In this document: piece after piece, positions 25,035 to 40,000 of the stretch
Numbering within the stretch: position 1 is the first letter of the stretch
Layout of the letters: each line of letters begins with the position of its first letter
DNA from: Odontesthes bonariensis
Lineage: Eukaryota > Chordata > Actinopteri > Atheriniformes > Atherinopsidae
DNA length: 64,000 nt
Reading direction: 5' to 3'
NCBI RefSeq assembly: GCF_027942865.1
Contig: NC_134510.1
Coordinates: 22,313,209-22,377,208, forward strand
The notes under the pieces: model-generated
What the model was told of the DNA's origin: nothing
The model's input: the letters and a program-made list of their open reading frames with translations, nothing else
The model's database searches: none
Made by a program: the position numbers and the translations under genes

Positions 25035-27971
25035 ATGAGCTCAGAGGAGCGCAGCTCAGCCATGTCACAGAAGATCTCCTCCCTGTCACGCAGCAACAGC
25101 AGCTCCTCGTCCAAGCACGACAGCCGACAGGTAACACTGCGTTACACAGATCATTCCCCTGGGGTTACATGCATTTATGTGTACATGTTTTTTTTCTCAT
25201 TTGAACTATTCAGCCGCTCTTCCATCTTTTCCCGTGAGACCACAGCATTTTCTCCACATGCGTAAAAGCTATTTTGCAACACCTCCCTCAAAAGTAATTA
25301 TCTCACACAGTTCATAGAGTAGACATTAGCATTATGAAGAAATTGTTTTTGCTTTTGTATTGAGCGTTTAAACCCACATTCATTTTTCATTACCCGCACA
25401 GCTTTTCCTTTACGAATTGGAAGTAAGTAAGTATCATTCAAGTACGTCACACAGGGCAAGGAAACACTTCTGGCTATTCATTCTGGAGAAACAACAAACA
25501 CAGGAACCGAATAAACACTTTCATTTGCAAGAAAAGAAGAAAAAAAAAACCTGAACAGATAAACAAATATTCTGTAATAACCTGTAGTGGTAAATTGTGG
25601 CTTCAAACATTGTATGCTTTAATCAGCCTTTAATGTTTGGGTCTTTTTCTACTCCCACACTGTCATCTTATCTTTTGGATTAAAGGAAATTCTCTGCATT
25701 AAATCTGCACTGCTAATTTTTGTTGTTGTTTCCCCTCTGACAAGGTGACTAATTACCCAAATATTGTTCACCTGTTCTTGTAATGAATGTACAAAACAAG
25801 ATTTGATGGCAGAATATCCTAATCAGGTCACAGAATATGATGGGACATATTCTGTACTCAGCCCAGGATAAGCTTCGATCTACCAAATGAATTGCGTCGC
25901 TGGTCAACTCCGATTATGCATCAACAGATTATAACAGTGGGAATGGGTTCTTTTTGAGTAGCCTCGGAGACATGTTGACGTGTTGATGTGATTCAGACAT
26001 CTAATTAAAATGTGGCCACAGTGCCTTTCTTTGGAGGTCTTTTTCCTCAGCTGGGAGGTGGCCAGAGTAGACCCAAAATTCACCAATGGGACCTCATATC
26101 TCATCTGGATGATAAATACCTCAGTATCCCCTAGGAGGATCTACAAAGCAGAAAGAAGTCTGTAATACCCTAAGCTCAAGTCTGTTGTCTCTTTTGTACC
26201 TCCCCACCCTCCTCACTCCTTCTGCAAGTAACACAAACACCTTTAAGGCTCATCTAACAGAAATGATAAAATACAATAGTTAGATGATGCAGTTGTGCCA
26301 AATGTGGTTTAAAGTGACGACTCTGAAATAAGGACATCTCATTTTGTTGAATCCCTGTCATCTCACCTGCTCTGTCCTTGTGCCTGTCCTCGTCTCCTCT
26401 GCTTGTATCTCTGGAGGGAGGGACAGAGAGAGGAGAGTCAAGGACAGGAGTCGAGGATGTGCAGTACATTGGGAAATGTGATAATTGGCTTGTATAGCTT
26501 CAACTGGATTTTAGAACACAATAGGAACATTCTTGGTGAACCCAGGCTTGCTTCAAAAAATAGATTCCAAGATTCAGAGAAATGTACATACGGTATGTCT
26601 TACATGAAAATCTGCTATGTCGAGTCAATGTAACAGGTACATGGATTATTTGAAATATTTTACAAAAGCATCCCTTCCAACTGCAGTGGAGAGGCACATA
26701 TGTCTGCCCTCACTGCCTCTCTGTTTCTTCTGATGATGAAAAATCACATCTTTGGTTTTTCAAAGTTTTTCCTTACCATCAGTTCCAATCTTTTTTTCCT
26801 CCATCTGGATGCCAAGTTTTCTTCCCCCTCATTTTTGTACTGTAATCTCTGTCAATCTAGTTGCTGTAGCATACTCTGTCTTCACCAGTATGGTTGCTAC
26901 CCTCTAAGTTCTGGAAAACCAATCATTGCGGATTGATGGGAAACTTATCACGATCAGTGTGTTAATCTGGGAATGTCGCCACAGACTCGATTTAAAACTG
27001 CAACATTGCCTTCAGCTGACAGGCTTAATCATTGCTATGTGAACTCATTTGGCAGGGACGACTGCAGAGGGATGTTTACACTCTGTTTAGATAAATGGTG
27101 AGGATTTGTTGTTTTTGTTTTTTAGGAATCAAACACTCTTAGCTTGGAGTTTTACGGGAAGAACAATACCACTCTTATATCTGTCTGGTATATATTAAGC
27201 TGATGCTGGGAGAGACCAGTAATATTTGCTCATTATGAAGGCTTGAAATGAATAATCTGCTAACTTACATCTCTATGAAGGTTACAAAATTTGCCAACTG
27301 TACCACTCTCTCTAAAGTTTACTGGACACAGTAATTTCCTGAAATGAATAAGCCACAACCCCTCATGAACCCCAATTTATCCTTTTCGCATTCATGCACT
27401 TTGTACTAATTAAACCAGTGGGATATGACAACTTGACTGTAGAGAATCTGAGATGCTGGTGGATGGACTTTGTTACCTTTTACAGAGAAACAGGTCAATG
27501 GTTTCTCTTCTGGTCTTTGTGCTAAACCAAGTTAACCACCTTCTATTGATAGCTGTGGATATCCTCATCCAATTCCTGCCAAAGTGACAAATCAGTGTAT
27601 CCCTAATGGTCAAACTATTTCTGTCAGACAGGGTGGTAGAAAACCCATAACGGGACACTGAGATCAAAGATCTAAATTCAAAAGGGAGGGTTTATTTGTA
27701 AAAGGGGTATTCCAAAATCAGAATTTAGGAATAATCCAGAAAATGCCAGATTGAGCAGGAAGGAATGCAAGATAAGGCAGGAGCCATGTGAGTTGAAGAT
27801 TTTTTACAGATCCACAGTGGGTGTCGGAGAAAAACAGGTGCTGACAGACCAAAAAAAAGAAAAAACAGGATTACTAAGATTGTATTGATCCAAAACATAA
27901 AGTATTAAAAAACTAAAAAGTTGTTGAGGTTGAGGTTGTCTGCAACCTGGAAGCAAAATGAAACAGGTTGG

Positions 27972-28025
<54 letters not shown>

Positions 28026-31000
28026 AATAGACAAGATGAGTGATGAGAGTGAGCTGGACACCTGGCAACCATGCACCTGGTCCTGCAATCACGCACAAGA
28101 GACACAGAGAGGGAGAGGAATAGGTTGAAAACCTGGAGGGATTAAGAAAGAAAAAGGCCATGGACAGTTGGCATGATGATTTCTTCAATATTGTTTTTAT
28201 CTAATTCAAGTATTAGAACTTAGATTACAGTACAGTTGTTTTTGAAGGACAAATCTCAGTCTTTAGACAACCATTCCACAAGGTGCTGCAGGGGATACAA
28301 GATGTTAGATGTGTTTAAAACATTTTAATTTACAATTTTCCTATACTGTTTGACTATCACTGTGTGACTAATTTCATTCTGAAAGTGTTTCTTGACCTTG
28401 GAGGAAAATGTCCGGGCAGTGTCTGACAAGAATGACTCACCATGTGACTGTCAGAGGAGAAAGCCGTGACGAACATTGGAGGAAACTGAAAGATCAGCCC
28501 ACAAGCTGTGCCCTTGTCCTTCCCCAGTTCCCTTTTTTTTCAGTGGCCTCACCTTTAGCATTCAGTTTGTCTGACTGATACAGTTTGTTGAGCCAGAACT
28601 GTTAAACTGGAGCAGTGAGGGACACACTGAGACAACAAACTGCGAGTCACCTCAAATCTCTGCCAAAGACCCAAAGTCTCTGCGGACAGCTGTGATCTAA
28701 ACACTATCGCTGCCTGAGTTTTTAACTTCACGGGACTGAATGTATAATCCTAAAATACTCCCATATTAGCATCATTCATTCAAATAAGAGGGCTATACTT
28801 CATGTTTTTTTTTAACTAAGTGGTTATAAAGCATTATCTAACAGTGCAAATCAGTCAACATAATTCCCAATAGCTCAATCAAAACTCTGATTGACCAACT
28901 TAATAATTTATTTGTTTTAGTATTGCTAAAAACTGAAAATAATATAAAACACACATGATGCAGTATTCACTATGTCGGTAAAAAAAAAGTGCCATGAATT
29001 CCTCTTTCGTGTTTTTAAAGCCTTCCTGGAATTCCCACTGCTGCAGTACAAACACTGTTTTGCGGATTAGATCATGATGAAATATCATCTTAATCTCAGC
29101 ATTCTGAGAGGATTTGCATTTGGCCGTTCTAATCTCAGTCAGAAAATGATTAATGTGAAGAGTGAGATTAGACAGATAAGCTAATTTTGTAAATGGGACC
29201 ATAAAGTAAAAATGTAAAGCCCCACACTGGACACCTAATCCATAGGCCTGCCGCAAAGACACATTAGACTCCTGCTCTCAGAGACTCACATTGACTGACA
29301 TAAAATGGAAATGATGAAGCAGATCTAATGTACACTCGCTGGTATAAATTCCAAGATGGCAGTTGCTGCTTTCTGTGTGGCAGATATGTTTGATTTATAT
29401 TACTAAACTATCCGGCAACTTTGATCCGCATGAATACCTGTCTGTTATCTCAGAAGTTTTCATAAATCGTGTACATCTGCAGGACAGCTGGGAAATAGTC
29501 GAAGGTCTGCGAGGAGGCTTCAGCTGTGTTCTGGAGCCCCAGAAACAGGAGGGCTACATGCTGAAGAGGAGAAAGTGGCCCATGAAGGGCTGGCACAAGG
29601 TATGCTGAGACCTCTGCGAGGTCCCTCAAAGACCTGTGTGATATTACACTTCTCTGAGTGACAGACATATTTCAAACCATGACAACTGAATGTCAATTCA
29701 ATTTGCTAGCTTTCCTCCACACATTTCAGGTTCCCTTTACAAACCTGCTGACATGACTCATTTGTGTTTTAAACTAATTGAATAAGCTCCAGCTGGAAGT
29801 GAATTCACTCGCAGAGGAGTCACATGTGACCTGGGTCAGTGCAGTTTACACTCTGTCTGAAAGCTTTTCCTGGATGATAATGCTAAGATATCTTGTTGTT
29901 CCACTCAGATACATTAGCTGATGGCCTGTTGTTTACTAGAGCTGTATACATTTAGTATTGACTTCCATTGTGATTCACATGATGCACAGTAAGAGCCTCA
30001 AGAATTTCATTTAGAAACACTGAGGGAGAGGAAGATTGCATCTGAGTGAGAGAAAGCGTAACAAAAGCCGACAGATCCAAGAGAAGAGTCTGGGATGACA
30101 AACATCTCAATGCAAGGACATTAATTACATACATTATCAAGGGTTGGCCCTGTCTGTCACTATCATAGAGTCATAACAGACTCCAGGCTCTCTGTCAGGA
30201 GTGTTGCATATCATTCCAGCTGCATCTCATGTGCTCACCATTCTTCTTTTTCCCCACAGAGATACTTTTTCCTGGACAAGGGTGTCCTCAAGTATGGCAA
30301 GTGCAGTGCTGATGTGAGTACAAAGGGCTTCTGGCTATACATTATGTGGGCTTGTCAGTTACAGAGGACTTCAAAGGACAGTTTATGTCCTCTGTAATTT
30401 TATTCTTATGCTGCTGAGGATCTGTGTCTGTAGACACAAAAGAATTTCACCAATGCAGATAGTTCGCTTGGCCTTGGCAGAGCCAATAAAAGGATTATTC
30501 TTTAGTTTAAAAACGGAACAGCATCCTGTAGCAATTGAATTTCACTCAGTCTAATATCCTTATCATATGTTGTGTTGCCTCTCAGATTGAGAAAGGGAAA
30601 CTGCATGGTTGCATTGACGTGGGACTCTCTGTCATGGCAATTAAGAAGAAAGCCAAGTGTATTGATCTTGATGCCGAGGAAAACATCTATCACCTCAAGG
30701 TAAACCACAAACAATAAAAGTTATCTCCCACAAGCTCGGAGGAAATGTAGAGTATCCAGATTACTTTTTAAATTCGGTGAACTGGTGCTATATGACTTTT
30801 AAATGACCTCATGTGCCATTTTTCAGGGGGTAATTAGTCATAGTGCCCTCCACCTTTGTGAGTGTTTTTCCACCTCCTCCACATTACTTGTCCTTGAGTT
30901 CATTTCTAATGGCTGTGTCTGCTCCGCAGATTAAGTCACAGGAGCTCTTTGACGAATGGGTGTCAAAGCTACGTCACCATCGCCTCTATCGGCAAAACGA

Positions 31001-34000
31001 GATTGCCTTGTGCCCTAACGAGAAGTCCTTCTACTATCCTCACTACCCCTCCCCCAACTCCCCCAACATGGCCGAGGGTGCCTCTATCAGAAGGGTACAC
31101 CTGGGTGCTACACAGCACACAGTTACACTGTTACTATGTTTCTATGAAGTATATACTATACTTATACTTATACTTATACTTATACTCAATAAATCTCCTA
31201 TGTTTTTCCTCATTATTTAATCTACAACCTAAAGTCCATTAATGGGAACATTTTCTGAAGGAAGCAACTTGTCATTGGACTGACCTTTGAGTCTGTTTTG
31301 TACTGCAGTGCATGTCGAAACGAAGGCAGTCCACAGTGCATTCTGCGGGAGCATTTCCTTTAAGCTCCAGCAGCCAGGCCAAGGTAGCTGCCTGGCTCCA
31401 GTCATCTGACGACATGGACAGATGCTCCAAAGGTGAGACCGTAGAGCTGCCTATGAGATTTATGAGTCTCTCAGCTCTTAGTAGAGTCTATTTCTTAGCA
31501 AAGAAAGACAAAAAAATGTCACATTATCTTATCATCCGATGTTTCTGCCTCCACATTATTAACATCCTCTTTGAGTTTGTTTAGTGAAACCACTCCTTCA
31601 GATACAGCTGGTTCTGGTTCTGGTTCTGTCGGACCAAAAACTGAAGTAAAAAGAAAAGTCATGTGCATTTGTAATGCAGAGGTTCTCTGCTTTCTTAGAG
31701 CAAATATTTACTCAAGAGACATATTTTCTGCTGGGCAGGGGATTGTGTGACACACTCTTGCTTGCATACTGAAAAATGTGACCAGATCAGTTTGAACTGG
31801 AATGGGACAGGCAAACATGAGCCCTCAGATTCGGTTGGTTTCAAAGCTAAAATAGGTTCACGGAGTACTTAGCTTTAAGACACAATGAATGCATTTTGGT
31901 TTTATTTCCATAAGATAATTTAACTTTTATCAAAACTATAAGATGCTGGTGGGTTCATTAGAAATCTGGAAGTTTAACATTTGATGCTAAAGTTGGAGGA
32001 TCAAACCGATAAAGATAAAGCCAGATAGATGCTGCTTTTTTTCTTACAAGATGGAGGATTATAACATGTTCAAGAGTGTTTTTTATTGAAAGCCTCCTCG
32101 TTACAGTAAAGTTGCCAAGGCCATTGAGACGAGAGAACATCTAACCTCAGTGAGTCTAGCTTTTTCTTTTGTTTTGTATAATAATATTTGTCACTTCCCT
32201 TTGCTACTTCCAATAATTGCATCTGCCGGCTATTTTATTTGCATATTGCACCTGACAGGGTGGTGTAACTAAACAAAGGAAGTTGTTGATTAGTGATGCA
32301 GTGTTTGTCTCAGTTTTCATTCATTAGGATTGCTTTCATGTGCTGCTAATCAGAAGTTGTGATTTTGTAAATCAAACATTTGGGGAAAGGCAACAGTTTG
32401 CTCGTTCATTTGTAGACAGGATAACTGACATGTTGCTGATTTCTATACTGTCTATACTGAAATACATCCCAAACTCATATATATAAGCCCATAAATAGAG
32501 GAATTTATGTCCACTTGTCGTGTATGGAGGTTAGTGTGTGTTCTTATGTGACCCTATAGATATAAAAATGTTGGACAGCCCAGATTGATGTAAACCTTGG
32601 CTCACCTTCCCCTCTTCAGAGGGAGGCTAAGTTGGGAATTGTTGTTGTGATTGTGGTACTATGGAAAGTCTTAGGCTTAGTGTACTGTAGCTTTGTCCTT
32701 ACCTTGCATACCAGCCTCATTCTCATTAGATTCACAAGATCACATTGAAACAAATCATGTGATGGTCCTATTGTTGCTACTGGAAAAGAGCTTAAAAAAA
32801 AAGCAAATGTTCCTATCCTTGCAGAAGAAGCAAACCTCTTGTGCTTGAAGAATGCGTCTGAATAAAAGATACATGTTGTAACTTGAGCTCTATGAGCCCT
32901 TTCACCCCGGGGCGTTGGAATTAGTGACTTTATTGATATTCTTCTGCCCGTACAGGGAGTATTTTTTGGATCTGTCTTTGCCTGCCAAACCAGCTGGCAC
33001 AGGCTTATGCAACACTCATTTTTTGGCTTTATGCTAAGGTTTCTTTATGGTTTGTTGTTTTTTTTGTTTTGTTTTAATATCAGTTGTATTCCTCCTCTCC
33101 GCAGACTTGTCAGTGTGTGAAGCCTTCCTGCTCGAGCTTCACCACCTGCTACAAAGCATGGAAGTCCTCCACCGCACCTACTCTGCTCCATCTTTCCAAG
33201 CACTACAGGTCTGTAGTGTGTGTTAAACACTCTGTCTCTGTTTCTTTTAACATCTGCATGCAGAACAGGTTCAGTTGTAATGGCTGCAATCACAGTTTAC
33301 TCACAAACTGTAAATCATACCCAAAGTACGAGATGAGTCAGAATTTTTTTCAAAGTAACTCATTTGTCTTTTATAATTTGCCTTCAAGTAATCTGCCACT
33401 AAATATAGAACATGCATTTAATTTTGCACCTTGCAGCATTTGTGACACAAATTTCCTCTCCTAAAAATAGTCTCTGCCTGATCATGAATATGTTCCTTTA
33501 TATTCACTAGGCGTCGACATTTGACAGCCCCAAAAAAGAAAAGAGACTTCCAAGAAAATGGCGCAATAAAAACTACAATAAAGACGTCAAAACAACTCTG
33601 CAGGTCACTATCATGACAATAAAGACATTTTCTCAGTACAAAATATTTTCTCAGCATGAGACTTGTCAGCAGCTTGTCTTTTTGTTCCGACTTTAGGTAC
33701 CAAGCTGCATCTCCTCTGGTTCTGTCCGCCTCCATGCCTCTAACCCCAACCTGTCCACTGCTGCACTCGGCAATGAAAAAGCTGACCCTGAACCACTGGA
33801 TTCCCCTTTTGATGTGGCTAAGCTCCAGGAGGACTTCTGCCGTATTGCCACAAATTGTTAGTGAGAATTATTGATTTTGAACAGTTTGGTTCAGTTTTCA
33901 TTTGAAATAAATGCCCTGACAGCATTTCCCATGGCACTTACCAAGTAAGCAGTTTACATTTATTTGAACTACTTTGCAAAACTTAGACAACGTAGAGAAT

Positions 34001-37000
34001 TTATTTTGTGAATAGATGGTTTCCACAAAAAGTCTAATGCACTTTAAAAGTCTACCCACCTAGCCTCTTGGGTAAGATTTTCATAAACATGCAAACCTTG
34101 ATTTATAGCGATTTCTTCTCTTTAACAGTACAGTTTCTTCTTGCTGGAGAAATTTTTAACTGTAGGTTTTCTTTACGATTTAAAAAATGGATTTAATCAT
34201 ACCTTTTATCAATAATCAGTGGAAACCTTTGGCTTTTTGCATGTCTCCTCTGGGATTCTGGACCGTTTCTCTTCTGTGACAGTCTTCAGATCTCTGAGGT
34301 TGGAAGGCTTCCTTGCCATCTATCTGTTTTTTTTGGGCGTTCCCTCCACGGATTCTTATTTGTGTGCTCTCGCTGAAATACTCAAAAATATTTTTTTCAG
34401 TCAACCATTTTTTGACCCATTTAGTTGTATGTTTTGGATCCCTGCTTTAGTGAAATCCAGTCATCCTCAAGTTTTCTGTAGGCTGTGTGAAGTTTTCCTC
34501 CTCAGCATTGTAGGCTATACGTGGCTCTGTTTTATAGCGATTCTCTTTAACAAAGTTGCCAGCTCGCTTGGATCAAGAAAATAACCCAAAAGTTACATTC
34601 TCATCCCCACGCTTGAATATGGGGAAGCTATTCTTTGGACTGAGTGCCTCTTCTGTCTTTCACCAAGTAAAAGCCACACTCCTCTGTCCAAACAACTATA
34701 TTCAAATGTCATCTGACCGAAGCATCGCTGGTAGTCAGCGATGGTTTAGCAGAGGCTGGATAAGATTTTGTGTGTTTGTGTTGAAGAAGTGTCCATGGAG
34801 ATTATGTCTGCTTGAGGGTTTGCCTAGAAATGCTGGTGTTTGAATGGCTTAGTTTCATTAAATGTATTGCAGAAAAGAGGTCCAAAATCCCAGTGGAGAG
34901 ATGCTGGAAGTTTGTTGGTAATTACTGTACAAGAACTTTGTGTTTCCTGTGTTGGCAGATATAGGCTTTTACAGTTTAGTGTTGGGAACAGTTTCGTAAC
35001 CCGAAAGAAATACTCATTAAAATAAGGACATCACTATTTCTAAAAGTACATTGATATTGTTAAAAAATCAAAAAGATCAGCGTTGAGACGGCACTTCCTG
35101 CTAAGGCCAATGTTGTACGTCATGTTTTAAACGAAAATGATGCATCACTTCAAGTTTTGATAAACTGCAAATGGATAGTTTTTGCAGAATAAAAAAAAAC
35201 AGAAATGTGGTACTGATCCCATAATCGCTCTTTGCAGAGATGCTGTGATAAATCAACAAATATGCATGGCTATGAATAATTTCAGGCTTAAATGTTTATA
35301 TATTCAGATGACACTTTACATGGAAAATTTGTTCTACATTTATTGTATTAAACCTAGTCCAGAGAAATGCTTTCATCTCCGCAGACAGTTTATCTGCCAA
35401 ATTTATTCACATTCTAAATGATGAAGCTATGAATGTGGAATGGGTTCAGTCTAACAGAGTGATTAATTAATTGTGCCTGTGCTCTTCAATCATGTCGCTT
35501 CCAAGTCAGTGATTTTGAAGAGTGTGGTAAAATGAAGAGTATCAAACAAAAAATATAGCTTGATGAGTGATTGTAGACACATTTTTTTTTATTTGTGGCA
35601 TTGTTGCACACTATCTCCATTTGCACTGTACATATATATTGAATCTACTTTGTTACACTGAAATGCACAGCAATGAAGTTGTTGCTCTCCTTTTTTTATG
35701 TTTGTTTTTGCTGCAGTGCACACAACGATGAAGTCAGCACTGAGTTCACTTACATCCGAGAGAGAGAGATTAAAACAATGTCTGGATCACGAGTTGTGTC
35801 CCCCTACCTCGCCACAAGTTGTCAATTTGAAGAACACACTGGCAGCGGTATGTGAAGAAGAACACACTCGCACGCACGGCAAAGCTTTCAGTCAGTTGAA
35901 GAGGGTTTGGGTATACCACCCTTTTTTTGACTTTCACACTCCTCTCAGATGCCGTGTCCTCCCCCACCTCTTTGTCAGGCATGACACATTGATGAGCCTT
36001 TTAGCGGGATTACAAGCTCCTGGTCTGATGTCAGCCCATCTGAATAAGACCACGTTCAGCAGTCATGTTTCCTGTGGTTGCAGCCTCCCACCCAGAGGCT
36101 TTTTCTACATGTTCATTGTCATGCAGTCAGCAAGAAAACGTGTCGGCGTATGGTAAAGGGCAAACAATTTCTATAGTGATAAAAGAAGGGCATTTATTTT
36201 GCTACATTAGAACATTGGTACTCTTTACCCCTACAAATTTCCTGAAATACCCAGTAGAGTTTCCTCATTTGTTACTCTGCATCTGCCTGTTCAACCACGC
36301 CTAAAGCCAGTAGCAGGTAACATTTCTCCAATTCAAAAAAGGACGACATGCTCCAAATCAGAACAAGGTTTTTAAAATATTCAATATTAAAGGTAATTCT
36401 GGTTGGATGTGTGCCATAAACAGTGTTTAAATCGGTTATTTTTCCAGGCTTTAGCCCAGAACTCTGAGCTGAGAGAGCGACTGAGCAAGATTCATGCTGA
36501 GTCCCACATCGCAGAGCCCACACTAATAAATCTCTCTGCCCCTGTGCAGGTGGGTGCAGGAAATCAGTGACTTGGTTTTCCCCACCCCGGCATGATGATT
36601 ATTCCAAGCACTATCTCTGTCTTTATTTTTCAGCCCACACTGTCTAGAATTTTCTTCAAAATGAATCAGTTGTCCTTCCCCTCTCATCCAATTTTAAGAA
36701 ATGTTACTCAGCTCTCCCTCCTCACTCAACTCGCAATAAGTAAGAAAAAAAAGTAAAAATTGAAATAATTTTTATTCGATGTACACGCATGTCTCACTAC
36801 AGCATGGCACAGAAGAAGACCAATGGCTACCTGCCACGATATCATCCTTAAAAGGAAGCTCTCTGCTCTTTTAATCAGATTTGCTAACAAGACAGTGTGA
36901 GCTGATCCACTTAATTGTGTCTCTGGAAATTTGTTAAGCACACAATGCAAAACTAATGCACCTCATCCGGGATTATCTCCGATTTAATTAATCAGATCCA

Positions 37001-40000
37001 GGAATGGCAGAGCTCAGGAGTCCGTGCTCTCTCACATGTAGTGAAAAGTCTTCATCTTTCAAACTGGTTGCATGTTCTTTGATTGTTTTCAAGTTCTTAT
37101 GCATCTTTTTTTGTTTTGGTTTGGTGTTTTTACTGACAACATCTGTTTAAATAAGGGAAGGTGTAAGCATTTTGTGTATTAACCTGCTCGCTTTTTTTTT
37201 TTGCATCCCATTCTTACACAGTTGTTTATGAATACCTGTAAACCTCTGCATTTCACATTCCAGAACAGAATTGTACTGTAAGATGGACTGATACCTACTG
37301 TTGTCATGTTGTGATTTACTGTCACGATAGACTCTTTGATTGCCAATCTTGGCAATTATTTTGTTGCCCTTTTCTTATTGCTAATATATATAGCTGTGGA
37401 CATTGTTTCTCTTAGAAACAGGACTCTGTGGATGACTCCCATGTCCTCGTACACCAAGTTTCCAATGAGAGCAGAGCTTCAATTGCAGAGTCTCTGTCCG
37501 AGTTCTTTGATGCACAGGAAGTTCTGTTGTCAGCCAGTTCCTCTGAAAATGAGGTACGTGTTGGTGATAAATTGTCACCATGAGTTGTTGTACTGGTGTG
37601 TGTTTTACTTGCACTCAACCGGTGGCATGCAGTTTCAACAGTAAAGCTCGGCGATGAAATTATGTGTACTGTTGATCTCTGAAGTTCTTGTGTTTTGTGC
37701 ACACAAAACAGCTGTGAGAGTTTGAGAGAAAAATTTGTTCAGTTTCAAATTCACAGGCATAGTCAAATAATTTAACTCAACATTGTGGCATTTTCTAAAT
37801 TCTAAGTATTCTGTCATAAAACAATGCTGTCTTTTCCTTTAGGCTTTTCTTCCTTCAGCGTTCATATTGCATGTCTGATGACATGGCAGCTTGAGCGGAA
37901 GCAATGTGGAAATAGAAAGTTAATTACTTCAATCTAAAAATACAATAAGTCAAGGTGCAACTTTGTCACCAGCAACTAAGAAGCCCTTAATCTCCAGCTC
38001 ATTAAAATTAGAGCTGACATGACAGCATGTTGAAAGAGACCCGCGCAGTCATTTTCTGCCAGTATTATTAAAAATGTGCATGTTGTCCACTGGCTGCAAT
38101 TTAAATTAGCTTTTTTCCTTCGTTATTTTTAAATTTTCTTAAGGCATCCGAGGATGACTCGTACATCAGTGACATTAGTGACAACATTTCCATGGACAAT
38201 TTCAGCAATGAGATGGAAAGTGAAAGACCAAACTCAGGTAAACTGAATACAGAACAGATTTATCATTTCAGCTTTAACTTTCCTTTTTCTGTTTCTTGGC
38301 CTTTTAGTAATTTGTTTTCCTGTAATCTTGTACTGAGTCTTACCTGAGCCCCCATATGTCTTATATACTGCCTCTCAGGTTCTGTCGAAGAGGGCACTGT
38401 CCTTTGTCAGCGTAGATCTTGTCTGCCCTCGCCCAGCCCCACCAACAGCACCATCAGCCTGTGGAATATCCTCAGGAACAACATTGGCAAAGACCTCTCC
38501 AAGGTGGCAATGCCTGTGCATCTTAATGAGCCACTCAACACCCTTCAGAGACTGTGTGAAGAGCTGGAGTACAGTGAGCTGTTAGACAGAGCTGCTAACA
38601 CACAGGACCCTTTTGAACGTATGGTGAGATTGCAAATTCACTGTTTGTTGTTTGGCTGTCTATTTGATTGAGAGGAGGTTTCATCGGGCCAAAGCAGTTG
38701 CTGTTAGAAGCTACTGTGACAAATCAGCAATAGTAGAAATGCTAAGAAAGACATACATTATGTTGCCAAAAGTATTCACTCACTCATCCTAATAATTAAA
38801 TTTAGGTGTTCCAATCACTTCCATGGCCACAGGTGTATACATTTAAGCAGCTAGGCATGCAGACTGCTTCTACAAACATTTGTGAAAGAAGGGGTCGCTC
38901 TCAGGAGCTCAGTGAATTCCAGCGTGGTACGGTGATGGGATGCCACCTGTGCAACAAGTCCAGTCGTGAAATTTCCTCACAACTACATGTTACACAGTCA
39001 ACTGTCAGTGGTATTATAACAAAGGGGAAGCGATTGGGAACAACAGCAACTCAGCCTCGAAGTGGTTGGCCATGTAAAATGACAGAGAAGGGTCAGCGGA
39101 TGCTGAGGCGCATAGTGCACAGAGGTCGGCAACTTTCTGCAGAGTCAATCGCAACAGACCTCCAAACTTCATGTGGCCTTCAGATTAGCTCAAGAACAGT
39201 GCTTAGAGAGCTTCATGGAATGGGTTTTCATGGCCGAGCAGCTGCATCCAAGCCATACATCACGAAGTGCAATGCAAAGCGTCGGATGCAGTGATTTGTA
39301 TAGCATGCCACCACTGGACTCCAGAGCAGTGGAGACACGTTCTCTGGAGTGACAAATCACGCTTCTCCATCTGTTAATCTGATGGAGGAGTCTGGGTTTG
39401 GCGGCTGCCAGGAGAACGGTACTTGCCTGACTGCTTTGTGCCAATTGTAAAGTTTGGTGGAGGGGGGATTATGGTGTGGGGTTGTTTTTCAGGAGCTGGG
39501 CTTGGCCCCTTACTGTTCCAACATGACTGCGCATGAGTGCACAAAGCAAGGTCCATAAAGACATGGATGAGCAATTTTGGTGTGGAAGAACTTGATTGGC
39601 CTGCACAGAGTCCTGACCTCAACCCGATAGAACACCTTTGGGATGAATTAGAGCCGAGACTGCGAGCCAGGCCTACTCATCCAACATCAGTGACAAATGC
39701 ACTTCTGGAAGAATGGTCAAAAATTCCCATAAACACACTCCTAAACCTTGTGGAAAGCTTGCCCAGAAGAGTTGAAGCTGTTATAGCTGCAAAGGGTGGG
39801 CCGACGTTATATTAAACCCTATGGATTAAGAATGGGGTGTCACTTAACAAAACAAACTTAACAAAAACTTAACAAAAGTTTTCAGTGCAATCTGTTGGTT
39901 TTCTTAGCTAGGAAATTGTTTTTGAATTGGCTCTATATGAACGAATTGGATTATTTTATGAATTATGATTATTATTAATTAATTGAATTCCAATTGGCTT

